This document shows positions 12,055 to 23,566 of a stretch of DNA of 64,000 nucleotides, piece by piece; the first letter of the stretch is position 1, and every line of letters starts with the position of its first letter. The DNA is taken from the NCBI GenBank assembly GCA_001986395.2, contig MQVO02000003.1, positions 558,001 through 622,000 on the forward strand. Reading direction: 5' to 3'. This DNA is from Irpex lacteus. Lineage: Eukaryota > Basidiomycota > Agaricomycetes > Polyporales > Irpicaceae. The notes beneath the pieces are model-generated. The model did not search any database, was not told the DNA's origin, and saw nothing but the letters and a program-made list of their open reading frames with translations. A program made the position numbers and the translations under genes.

Positions 12055-13818
12055 ATGGGTGTTGGCGCAGCCGCAACCTCCCATCATGGCGACGCTGGCT
12101 ACGTTCAGTTCCTCGAACCCCACAGGACATGGCTCAAGAACAAGCGTCTCATCCTCCTCCACGCTTGGCTCGTCCTCTTGTAAGTCTGACGCTCGCATGC
12201 TCCACGTCAGGTCACTCATGTTCCATCCTCAGCCTTGCCACATCAGCCAACAACGGTTATGATGGCTCGTTGATGAACTCCTTCCAGTCTCTCGAGCTCT
12301 GGAAGAGTTACTTTGGATACCCCCACGGCGGAAAGCTCGGTCTCCTTAACGCCATCCAGGTTCGTATTTTAATTTCAGAATTCCTTTTGTTCTAACCGCT
12401 AACTTTCTAACAGAACATTGGTTCGCTCGCTGCCTACCCTGGCGCACCCTACCTTTCGGATGGTCTTGGTCGTAGACGTACCGTTTGGATTGGTGCCACT
12501 ATTATGTTGATCGCCGTCGCCCTCCAATCCGCCGCTCAGAACCTCAGCATGTTCATTGCTGCTCGTTTCTTCATCGGCTTCGGTCTCACATTCGCCTCTA
12601 ACTCCGCCCCTATGTTGGTCACCGAGCTTGCGTACCCCGCATACCGTGCCCAGCTTACTGCCCTCTACAACTCCCTCTGGTATCTGGGTAACATTTGTGC
12701 CTCTTGGTCTTCATACGGTACCGAATACATCCACAACAACTGGGCATGGCGTATTCCCTCCATCCTCCAGGGTGTTCCTTCCCTCTTCCAGTTCATCTTC
12801 GCCCTTTGGGCCCCGGAGTCCCCTCGTTGGCTCGTCTACAAGGGCAGGGACCAGCAGGCACTTGCAACCCTCGCCTACTACCACGCCGACAGCGACGAGA
12901 CAAACCCTCTTGTCTTGTTCGAGTACAATGAAATTAAGGCTGCTGTTGCGCTCGACCGTGAAGTTTCCGCCAACATCGGCTGGTCTGCTCTCTGGTCGAC
13001 TCCTGGTAACAGGAAGCGTATGACCATCATCATCGCCATCGCCTGGTTCTCTCAGTGGTCCGGAAACGGTCTCGTCTCTTACTACCTGAACCAGGTATTC
13101 GATACTCTCGGCATTACAGATGCCACTATTCAGCTCCTGATCACTGGGTGAGTGAGCTTGATCTACGGAGAGCCATCGTCTAACGCGTCGTTATCAGTAT
13201 CCTCGCTATCTGGAACTTGTTCTGGGCTGTTGGTGCATCCTTCGCCGTCGAGCGTGTCGGTCGTCGCACACTCTTCATCGGCTCGTGCGCTGGTATGCTT
13301 TTGTTTTTCGTCCTCCAGACCATCTGCTCTGCCCAATACGCCCTTCACGGCTCGGCCGGGGCTGCCCACGCCGTCATCGCGTTCATCTTCCTGTTCTACG
13401 CCGCTTACGAGTGAGTCTCTACTCTTGTCAATCTCCTTTCCTGTGCTAATCTGTCGCTCGTAGTCTTGCGTTCACCCCTCTGATCGTTGCGTACACCGTC
13501 GAGATCCTGCCTTACAGCCTTCGTGCCAAGGGTTTCAACATCTTCAACTTCGTCATCTCAGTCGCCCTCATCTTCAACCAATACGTCAACCCCATCGCCC
13601 TCGGCAACATCGGATGGAAGTACTACATCGTCTACTGCTGCTGGCTCGCCTTCGAGCTCGGATTCTGCTACTTCTTCATTGTCGAGACCAGGGGCCTCTC
13701 TCTGGAGGAGACCGCTGCACTCTTCGATGGCGAGGACGCCACTCGTGCCGTCACCGCCGCACACGAGGTTCGCCACGATGACCTCGACGAGAAGAGCTCT
13801 GGGGAACTCAAGGCATAA
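12055..13818 (+). CDS. MFS sugar transporter, lactose-permease/hexose type (copy 2)
   Basis: This is the tandem paralogue of the transporter at 8955. Exons 12055-12179, 12233-12359, 12414-13147, 13198-13410 and 13464-13818 give 517 residues. All Sugar_tr signatures are kept: DGLGRRR, PESPRWLVYKG, FSQWSGNGLVSYYL, VERVGRRTLF and VETRGLSLEE. Differences from copy 1 are scattered, such as FALW for VLF before PESPRWL and ALWSTPGNRKRMT in the central loop. No premature stop or frame break is visible, so both copies look functional. The extra codon relative to copy 1 is in exon 1. Whether the two copies differ in substrate or expression cannot be told from sequence. Confidence 0.93.
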
Positions 13819-14499
13819 GCGCCTTTCCTCATGCTCTCCGCGATTCTCCTGTTTCGAAGGAGTTTAGGGTTTCTTGGTTGTCTCATTTTCCTCTCTCTTC
13901 GTGTTGGCCAGGCTCGGACACACACCCTTGTACGATTTATTTGCAGGAACCTCCACGCATATCACACTCCACGTCTGTTTTTCAAGCATATCATAGCACA
14001 TGCACATTCACGCCTCTTCTCTGTCTTCCCTCTGAGTCGTCTTTCCTGCGCTGTTGACCATACCCCTAGTTACGTGTAGGGGTTGTATAGTAGTCGGAAA
14101 ATTATTGCTTAATCTACGCGCAAAACTAACTGGAGTCTTCACTATGCTCTTTGCGGCAGTCTGGGTCTGGCATTGAGACTGTTAGCATCTGATAGCTTGA
14201 ACTTCGGAGACTTGGGATGACGATTGCTGAGGTGAGGCACTCAACTGAATGTACCGCGGCCCTGCGTCTGAAGGGGCGTGGGGAGCAGATCTCCCCCTGG
14301 GTTTCTTGGCCACAGGCTAGCACGGTTGTTGAGTTTGCAACTTTCACGCCTTATCCACCCTGAGTCGGAGTATATTGAGAGTGCGTAAGCTCTGTCCTGC
14401 TTCGGGATTACGAGCAATCAGCCGCCTCATGTCGACACCCATTCACTTCGAATGGAGATCGGGATGGTACCTGTCAAGTTCAAACTGTGAGCCTGAGAG
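13819..14499. other. 3' flank of sugar transporter 2 and spacer
   Basis: Up to about 14143 this matches the 3' flank of copy 1, marking the end of the duplicated unit. Beyond that I see nothing I can support. Confidence 0.5.
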
Positions 14500-14990
14500 C
14501 TTCATGCATAAATGAGCGGTTCTGATAGGAAAAAGAGCTATAAGTGTTCTCATCAGCACATCCACGTCCAAAAGTTGTATACGGCGTCCAATACTCACCT
14601 ATCGGAAGAAGACTGTGTGCTCATTTACGCCTGGCCTCGCCATCTTTCTCATAGTGAAGCAGCTTTGTGGTCTGAGTTTGACCGAAGACTTCACTTATCA
14701 TCTCGGTCACTCAGTCCAGACTCCTGCCTCCTTGGTCGTCTCGAACCTAATACTGCAGGCCCATGCGGTCCACATCATATTTGAACGTAACATCAAGAAG
14801 ATTTCCAACGTCCTCGCCGAGTCAAGGGATGCAGGGCTCACTGTATATGGAATCGTCAGTAGTAAGTAGGGCGACCGCGTTGCTGTACATGCGTTTCTGA
14901 CTTCGTTTTCATGTTGCTAAACTTCCAGATTTCATTGACACGATAGCCTTCACGAAAAATGGTTTGATCCCAGGTATGATGGTGATTTGG
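14500..14990 (+). CDS. Possible small two-exon gene or gene remnant, unrecognised
   Basis: A plus-strand frame open at 14615-14869 (LCGLSLTEDFTYHLGHSV and onward, in part hydrophobic) runs into a good donor GTAAGT at about 14861. A matching acceptor TTCCAG lies near 14928, after which the frame continues as NFIDTIAFTKNGLIP before stopping. The splice logic is credible, but the piece is short, its start is unclear and no family is recognisable. It may be a relic of a membrane-protein gene or a chance open frame. Confidence 0.2.
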
Positions 14991-16621
14991 TGAGTTGTCG
15001 CTCAGCGTTGTTCGATCGTGGTCTGTATAGTACTAAAGTATCCGAACCCGCCAGAGCGTGCACGCTTCTTCCGCCTTGCTGCCACCCAAGATGATAGAAA
15101 AGACTGCTAAGAGAACGCCTTAGTAGACGGTCAAGAGGCATGGACAGTCGCTGCAGCCGAACGAGGAAGATGAGCCTGACTACACTGACCAACCGTGTGA
15201 CACTTCAGCAGGCTTGATATCAAACCTGCACATGCGGAGGCGTACTCCATTCTACAAATACACTTGCGTCAGGTGGCTGGAAATGTGGGTTTCTGAAGAG
15301 GCGGATGGCCTCTTGCACCATATTGCACGGAATGCTACGCCCGTTGAGTGGTGTCATGCGGCGGGGGACAGTGGGAGATACTGTCATGTTGAGCGAAAGT
15401 CCGCTCTCACCGACTCATCCACTCAAGATTCGGCGCTGCTGATTGGCTAGCTGACCATGTAGATACATTAAGATGCCCGAACAGTCATTGCACCCGGACC
15501 GCCAAATAGCGTCTTGTGGGCCGCCAGGAACCATGGAAGGTTCAGCGGCTCGTAGTCCTCCTTCTCATTAGCACCTACTTACCTCACTTTACAGTAACTG
15601 AATCTTCTCCAATGAAAGCCAATATATACGATTCATATATAGTGAGCTAAGGGCGTCATTACTGATAGAAATTAGGCGGTCCGGATAGAACGATCTGCAA
15701 TTCTAATACGTCGAAGTTCAGAGACAACGTAGAGTCCTTCAATCACTGTTCAATTGCATGTACTTGGACAGTTCTGACTCACACTTCCTAGCTATCGCTT
15801 GCCAAGGCATAGCTGAAGTCATGCGCAAGGCTACCCATCTTTGTTTAAATTTTGGATGAGGTTATTAGTAGCTCGAGTCGGACAGTCCGCTCCGTCGCGC
15901 CCTAGTCAAGCACGACTGTGACTGGTGGCGTTTATCGTAGCTCGCTATCTTAGATCGTCGGCTTTTCATTCCAGCCATGGTATCTTTAAGTTCGTGGCTG
16001 CCTTGACTGGTCTTGACCCTATGGGCATACCAGCCCTCTGCTCTAAAAATACGAGAAAGGTATGGCTGACGGATTTGATCGGCCGTAGAATGGATGCACT
16101 TAGCTTTTGGTCTCTATGAAGCAACGATCCAGTCATTGCTGCGAATAACAGCGACGAGATGTCATCAATCATATACCCCGCACCCCGCACGGAGCATCGG
16201 ACCCAGGAACAACAACAAACCCGGAACTAGAAACATACGATGATGAACATGCTGAACCTCCAACATGCCGGTTTTTGTTTGGCACAAGCTCCGTGACGTC
16301 AGTTTGCCGTATAACAAGGACATTGGAATGCACACCGCATGCTGTAACGTCGTCGACGGGTGCACTGTTGTCGCGCCAAAAGGCAAACCTACACGGTCCT
16401 CCCGGACCTTGCTTCGAGCCTTGTGATACCCCGTGGGGTACATAGCCGTTCACTAAGTTTGTCACCTCCTCGCGGCGTCTTCGGATGCGGGACTCGGGAA
16501 GGCATCTCAATGTGAAGACAAAACAGTACTTCGAATTCGACTCATGCCATCAGCCTCTCAATACAATAATAAACTATACGTGCGACACCGAGTTTCCATC
16601 CTTCACGTCATGTGTGAATCA
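14991..16621. other. Intergenic region, no gene supported
   Basis: Only short overlapping open frames occur on both strands. The right end should hold the SEC24 3' UTR. No repeat or RNA gene is evident. Confidence 0.5.
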
Positions 16622-19600
16622 CTAATAGTTTCCTCCGTTCACCTGAGAACATGTTCAGTCAGCCTCGACCGCCCCGTCACCCCATAGGGAACACAGTACT
16701 CACTTTATCTTTCAGTTGCGAGATGAACTGCTGGTAGCTGGGGAGGACGTCCGAGCGGTCCTGGATCAAGCAGCTCAGGGCCCACAATCTCAAGGCCGGC
16801 TCTCCGTCTTCCTTCACGATATAGAGATGTGGCCAGTATGGTCCGCGGCGCATCTCACGTGTCTTCTGAATGATGGCGTTCACCCGCTGGTTGAAGGCGT
16901 TCTCCAGCAGAGGCAGTGTCGTCTGACGGACGAGCAATTCAGTTTCGGAAGGTGGTTTGCACAAAGATGAGTAGCTTTACCTTGCCACCGCGTAGGACCT
17001 CGTAATTAGGCAGGTTGAAGACATCGATAATCAACTGCGGAACAGCATCCCGGCCGACCCACAAGAAGATTGTCTGACCATCCTCGATGAGGTACAATCC
17101 GTGCCTCTCCAACCTCTCCGATGACAGAGGCAACGGGGGAGGCAGAATAACACCCTGCTCTCCAACAGTGCCACACTGGAGAAAAGGCGTTAATAACTGG
17201 TAAGCGGGATTAAGAGATGCAGCACGTACCTCTGGCGGCATGTTGTGAAGGGAGTAGAACGTCGGATGAATGTATGGCATCAGCAGCTGAGAAGGCAGGG
17301 ATGTGAGCAGCGCTTGCGCATACGCCCTGAGATCGGGAGGGATTTGAGAGCTTTGTCGGATGCCGACCTACACTACGATGAGAATGCTGGCAACAACACA
17401 AGAGCTGATAGACGTACATTCTTCAAAAGACCGAGGACTAGCACCGGCAGCATCTTCAGGTTCTCCGAGATCGCAAGTTGAGCGCTGGCACCAGCACCGG
17501 CGGCAGTCATGCTGGCCTTGTACGCAGTGAGGATTTCCACTGTCTTGTTGAAGAGAGCGTCACGGCTGTCCTCGAGCTTGTGAGTGATACAGCGCTCTAC
17601 GGCCTTGTTGGCGAGGAGCGTGGCGATTGCGACCTGATCAGCGGAAGCAAAGACTTCGGAGAGGTTGCTTGTAGTAGGCACCGCGGTAGTGAGAACACGG
17701 ATGCGACGCTCGCCTACATCCGTCAAGTTAATAATCTGAGTCCCTGTGTACAAACAAAACAGGCTAACCATAACAGCTCGTGTGCAGAACAGCGGTTTGG
17801 AAGACGACGAACGGAGCCGTGATCGTGTCCTCGATCTGAACCTCAATAGCGTACGAAAGATCTTGGGGCACAGCGGGCATTGCCAGAAGATCTGTAGATC
17901 GTACGAAGAAATTGCCGTGGAACGAAGACATGCGCAGATCTAAGTGAATTTGAAGAGATTCACGTAAGTCTCGAGAATATCGCAAGAGATCTGCGATAGG
18001 CATACTTTTAGATGCTCGGACACGCATGACCGCTTCAAGCATAATAGGCTGTGCCAAGACTTCACCGAACTCGTGTGCAAACTTTCTTGCATCTTCTGTA
18101 CGGGCGTTGAAAGCGGGGTAGAAGTATGTCTGGCCAGCGGTGTAATGAGGCAAGCACGCTGAAGGACGATGTTAGTTGAATAGTGTAAAGCACTAGCAAC
18201 AAAGGGAAGCTCATACCGAGTGTAGCAACATCCTGGTAAGCAGCGCTGAAGAGGAACATGTCCACTGAAACCTGGCCACGTGAGCACTCGATGGCAAACG
18301 TCTTGTAGAATGGCGAAGCCGCTTGAAGCAAGCCGGATTCCTATGAAAATTCAATATACAGACTCGATGAGGAGTAGAATGTACTAGTCACCTTGGTTGT
18401 CCCAAGAATCTTTGGATCTTCTCGGTTCTTAAGAGCGCCAGCGCCAACGGAAGGCAAACTTGAAGAGAGGACGATAATTTTACCTCCGATCGGGGACTAA
18501 AAAGGCAATCAGACTCTATGAAGGCAATGTAAATGGACTTCGACGTACCATCAGCTGGAAGGCGGCCTGAAGTGCGGGGCCGAGGGCGCTGCCGATAATA
18601 TGGTTGTCCTTGAACATGTCACCCAGTCTGCCCAAGAGTGCCTCTAAAGAAGCGCGGGCCTCGGCAAGGTTCACAAGGAGGTCGGTGGGCTTAGGAAGGA
18701 AGACATCTTCGACGTCCGATACGACAAGCATCGATGAATCCGTCGTACCGGGCTATCATTCGTGCGTTAGACTACATACTATTAAAAATCTGTGGTGACT
18801 TACTGGCATAGAGAAGAAGTATAGTGAAACATCAAAGGCGATGATTGCAACTTTTGTCCGCCCATCCTCGTCAGGGAGACGATCCAAGTTCTCAAGGATA
18901 GTACGGGTGGCAGTGGCAACCATACCGGATTGGATGGCGCTGTGACTGACGTCAATGAGAAATACATAGACTGCGGGCTGAGGGGGTCGAGCCATGTATT
19001 CCGTCGGTGCGACGTATTCGACGACTCCGTGGTTCAGCTCCGCGCGTGCCCATCTGTCTCCTGGCGCATTCCTGACCTGATCCCAGTCGAAGAGCTGAGG
19101 AACTTCGTTTGACAAGGAACATATGCAACAACGCCATCTAATATTACGATAAGCTATAGAAAGAGATAAAACAGAAGCATTACCCACCGATTACCACCAT
19201 CAATAAATTGAACGTAGGGGTTAATATACGCTCTACATCTCCTGCATCTAGCGATGACTGTATCAGTCACTACCGGCACGGGCTCGTCTCCCTCTTTCAG
19301 CGAACGATATGGAGTCAGAACAAGACCGAAAGGAATGCTCGCTTTCTTCAGAAGGGAGTTGTTCGTCGGAATAGCGTTGATGGTGCATCGTTGGTAAGAC
19401 GCGTCAGCGTTGGCACTGGGGTTGGGGGATATGCATGAGTTGGGAGGAAGTACAATCTCAGGTGGGGGGTTGTGCAGCTCGCGAGGATCAGGTGGAGAGG
19501 TGAGCAGATTCGTGGTGTATAGTCGCAAACCCTTTTGCCCCATGTTCATCTGGCCAAATTGATCGGCGAGAGCACCCATCTGAGGTTGTTGTGGCTGTCC

Positions 19601-20149
19601 ATACCCGACTTGCTGAGGCCCATTGATATACTCAGGCTCAGGCTGTGCGCCCCCATAGTATGGCGGTTGCGGTTGACCGGGCTGCATTTGTTGCTGCTGC
19701 TGCTGGAACTGATTCTCCGCGGCCAATCCTGGAGTGAACAGCTGGCTCGGTTGTTGAACCTGTGAAACAGGTGCGGGGTAACCTCCTCCCACCCCTCCAC
19801 CTAAACCAGAATCTGCGCCGTAATAGGCTTGAGTCTGACCTGCGGCGTACTGGCGACGCTTCCCATGGTGGGAGGCGGCAGGGGGTGGTGATGAAGTCGG
19901 TGCGATACCCTGCAGCTCTCCCGTAGGGACTGGAGGCTCCCACTGAGTACGTCCAGTGGTAGTCTCTGTGAGACTGTCAGATTACATGTTGGCGCATGAA
20001 GGAAACAATGAACACACCGATGAAGAGATACCTCTGGTTAGTCGCGTCCCTACAAAACGGTTAACTAGCCGCACGCGTTGCTGATATTGAATGACCTACC
20101 ACTCTGCGGTCCAGCCAGGAGGGAGTGGTTGTTGATTAGGGTCAGACAT
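16622..20149 (-). CDS. SEC24: COPII coat subunit Sec24 with N-terminal WW domain
   Basis: Sec24 is the cargo-binding subunit of the COPII coat that forms ER-to-Golgi vesicles with Sec23. From the N-terminus I read: a WW-like module (residues about 9-39; W13 and W36, Y24), a Q/P/G-rich disordered region, the zinc finger CRRC...CCIC before LSNEVP, the trunk beginning [11 protein letters not shown], the beta-sandwich and helical domains, and a gelsolin-like domain ([16 protein letters not shown]). The end [14 protein letters not shown] is completed by a 21-nt last exon (16622-16642) to give KVNGGNY after a 61-nt intron. Reading through that intron would instead give a short non-family tail. The start at 20149 begins [13 protein letters not shown], and the first two introns lie inside the WW module with GT-AG ends and matching phases. 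Length is about 930 residues. It is divergent from the transporter at 21000. Confidence 0.96.
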
Positions 20150-20999
20150 TGGAAGTTTGTATAAAGTGAGGGATGTAGGTGGACGGTGGGGGAGTGAAAG
20201 GTCGAAGCTGGTGCGCGCGTTTAGATTTCTTCCACGTCACTCGCGCCGGTGTGGTTGTGCTGCGGTAGGTTGGAGGTCGAAATCTGGGGTCAGTTGTTAC
20301 GTCGGGAGTCATTTACATAGATCGCCACGTACGAGTCTGGAAACGACGTGGACGTTGAGGACGGAGGTTGGTAAGATTTGGGACTTCGTGTTGGCGACGT
20401 CCCACACAAACTGATATTGAGACGGGCGTCTGAATCACATGGCCCTCCTGCCGTTTTCAGCAAGTGCATCATGGCACACTCCGAGTTGCTGAAGCTCTTC
20501 TTCGTGCCAGTGTACCTCTGTTAACTCTGAGCCCCCACGCAGACCCAATCTACACGCTAGATTGTGCTTAGTGTCTGGCACCTCGAACAAGTAGCTCGAA
20601 CGATTACCACTAGCTGCCTGAGAATGATTAACTTAACAACTTCGACTCGGAGTCACTGGTTGACAAGTGCTTGGCCAATTTAACTTTTACACAGCTCAAA
20701 CCAACTAGCAACCGACGCAAGAGCTTGGCAGTAAATGTCCAATGCACGCAAAACACGTATATACGTATGCGCGGACGAAGATCACCTCATCAAAGTCACC
20801 TTAGGCGAACTACGTTGAGAGACGCTAGTTACTCCGATTTTTTCCCGGAAGAACCAGGTAACAGTGTTTTGTTACAGGTTCGCTTTCGCTCTCTTCAGTC
20901 ACAAGCTTACTGGCGTTCATTACGATCAGCTCGCAAAAGGGTATAAATACGGTCACAAGTGGATTAAACCGCTGAGAGAGACCTCACTCCTTTTCCACC
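20150..20999. promoter_or_regulatory. Divergent promoter region between SEC24 and transporter cluster
   Basis: This 850-bp gap serves the SEC24 promoter on one side and the first FHS-type transporter on the other. A TATA-like GTATAAATAC lies at 20941-20950, about 50 bp before the transporter ATG. No gene is supported. Confidence 0.55.
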
Positions 21000-23163
21000 A
21001 TGTCTCGCACAGAGGTTCAAACCTTAGAACGAGTTCGCCACAACAATGACAGCAATAGCTCGTTGTCTGTTCATCTCAGAGCTCCTCACCCTACAGACCA
21101 AGACGTAGCCGTTCTACGAAAATCTCACTCAAGCCATGAAGACATTGAGATGGCCCAAATGTCTAGGAATTCAGAGACGCAAGTCGCTGCGGCAAGAAAC
21201 GACACAGAGTCCAAGACAGCAGGCGGAGCGCCGGGCGTTGACACAGGGTCCTCCACCGTGAAGCTTCTTGCTGCTCTGCAGTATGCTTCCTTGTGCTTCA
21301 CGTTATTCCTGGCCGGTTGGAATGACGGTACGACTGGTCCTTTACTTCCGAGGATGCAAGAAAACTACAATGTACGTAGGACAACCACGACTGAATAAAT
21401 TCGTCATTGTATTGATGCAATCTTGGCTCTCAGGTGGGATACGCAGTGGTGTCCCTGATATTCGTGCTGAACACTGTGGTGGGTACCGCAGTAGCCCTTG
21501 CTTACTGTTCTCTTTCTCACTGAGGGTCGGTTTGGCACAATATGCAGGGATTTGTTGCTGGTGCTATCGCGAACGTGTATGCTTTCGACAAGCTGGGGCT
21601 GGGAAGGGTGAGTACGAAGTGGCAAGCTTTTTCTGATTTCTGTTCTTACATCACATAATGCTTTAGACAATGCTATTAGGTCAGTGAAATAGGTAACCGA
21701 TGTCGTAACTTCCCTTCAATAATCGTTCGAATGCTTTAGGCTCCGTCTCCCAAGTGATCGGATACGCCTTGATGGCTCCTGCACCACCTTTCCCCGTGCT
21801 ATGCATCGGATACGTTTTCAATGGCTTCGGTATCTCTCTTCAGGTAGATGCATAGTGTCGTTTCTCTGCTTATGATCGTAACTGTCGACGTCACAGGATG
21901 CCGGTGCAAATGGCTACGTTGCAAGCCTAAAGGACAATGCTAACGTGAAGATGGGTGTTCTCCATGCTATCTATGGTAAGGACCGGCTTTTACATCTGAC
22001 ATCACGCGGTTAACTTTCTGTCAAGGTCTCGGTGCATTCGCCGCTCCGTTGTCCGCAACACAATTTGCGAACTTGCCTCGGTGGTCTTTCCAGTACTTGA
22101 TCTCATTGGGCCTTGCTATGATCAACGTGGTATCCATCCTCTTCATTTTCGGTCGTAAAAGACTGGAAGGTGAGTATAGTATACCTTAAGATTTGGGGTA
22201 AAACCGACTGGCCTTCATCAGAGTGTCTCACCGAAACTGGACAAGCCCACCCCGAAAATGGCACCGCTGATAACAGCAATAATAATGAGAACAAGTACCG
22301 CCAGATCTTCAGGTTGCGAGAGGCTCACATCATTGCTGCCTTCGTATGCCTGTATGTTGGTGTTGAAGTCACTGTTGGAGGTATGTCCCCTCCTTTTATC
22401 TGACGTTTCGGCCACTGACAAAAGTGTTCATCTCATAGGGTGGAGTGTCAGTTACATTCTCGATGTTCGTGGGGGAGGCAAGAATTCGGGATACGTTTCT
22501 TCTGGTTTCTTCGGCGGTAAGTTTACGATGGCACATCTGGAGCTCCTTCTTTAATCTCTAACCTCTCGCTCAGGACTTACTGTCGGTCGTGTTGCCCTTC
22601 TGTGGCTCAACAAGAAGGCAGGTGAATTGTGCAGATACATCACTTCCCTCATTAATCTTGTTATACAGATCGGAGAACGTAACGCTGTCTTCGTATACAC
22701 GGTCCTCGCTCTCGGGTAAGTATGAACTTGTTCAGTTGCCATCTCCTACGCACTCGTATACTCATCAAAATCGCGTTATTGTCAGGTTGGAATTCGTCAT
22801 CTGGTTTGTTCCCTCTCTCATTGGAGGAGCTCTCGCCGTGTCCTTCGTCGGTGTATTCCTTGGTCCCATCTATCCACTGGTCATGAACCATACCGCCAAG
22901 ATTCTTCCCCGCTCGCTTTTGACCGGTTCAATCGGCTGGATTGCGGGCGTGGGCCAGGCTGGGTCTGCCTGTATCCCGTTCATTACCGGTGCTATTGCCT
23001 CCAAGGCAGGTATCGCTTCACTGCAACCTGTGTACGTCACATCCTTGTCAAACTCTCGTGCAGTAATGTTGTCGCTAATTCTTTCCTTAGATTGGTTGGT
23101 TTGATGGGTGCCATGTTTGTTCTCTGGATTGTAGTCCCCAACAAGGCTCGCCATATGGACTAA
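21000..23163 (+). CDS. FHS/BSC6-like MFS transporter (array copy 1)
   Basis: This is a 12-helix major facilitator of the fucose-permease-like (FHS) group that fungal annotations often call bypass-of-stop-codon protein 6. The substrate is unknown. About 13 exons join to roughly 490 residues. An acidic, polar N-terminus of about 95 residues precedes helix 1 (FTLFLAGWNDGTTGPLLPR). Family signatures include VGYAVVSLIF, GYVFNGFGISLQ, NGYVASLKDN, RWSFQYLISLG, RQIFRLRE, YVGVEVTVGGW, SGFFGG, FLGPIYPLVMNH and GSIGWIAGVGQAGSA. Exon 4 is only 13 nt (21667-21679). The intron after WLNKK (22618-22668) starts with GC where the two paralogues have GT. TATA at about 20942. Copies 2 and 3 follow in the same direction. 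No disabling change is visible. Confidence 0.87.
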
Positions 23164-23566
23164 GATGTAGACGAGGCGAACGTATCAGCCATGAAAAATG
23201 GTACTTCACTTGTTTGGCATGTTTGGCACCAAAATCTTGGATTTCCCGTATTCGTGTTCGTCACGTTTCCAGAATAAAATTCGCTTTAGTGGCTAGGTAT
23301 CAAGAACAACGTAAGTACCCATACCGTAGTGCCAGCGCTCCTTTTCAGAAGTCTTGCGTGATATAGCCTGAGTAGCAAGTTCAATATCTCCGAGTTACAC
23401 CCGAAATGTGACATGCGTAGTAGTGATTTACCACTCTCTTGTTTCTACCACCACCCAATAAATCGCGGCATATGTCTTGTTCCGTTGAGAAATACTTCAG
23501 GGTGGACATCGTCTAAATTTCAAACGCACATAAGTAGGTGACTCGTGTTCTTGTTCTCTGACCACC
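23164..23566. other. Spacer between FHS-type copies 1 and 2
   Basis: A 403-bp spacer carrying the copy 1 3' UTR and copy 2 promoter. No gene or repeat is evident. Confidence 0.55.
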
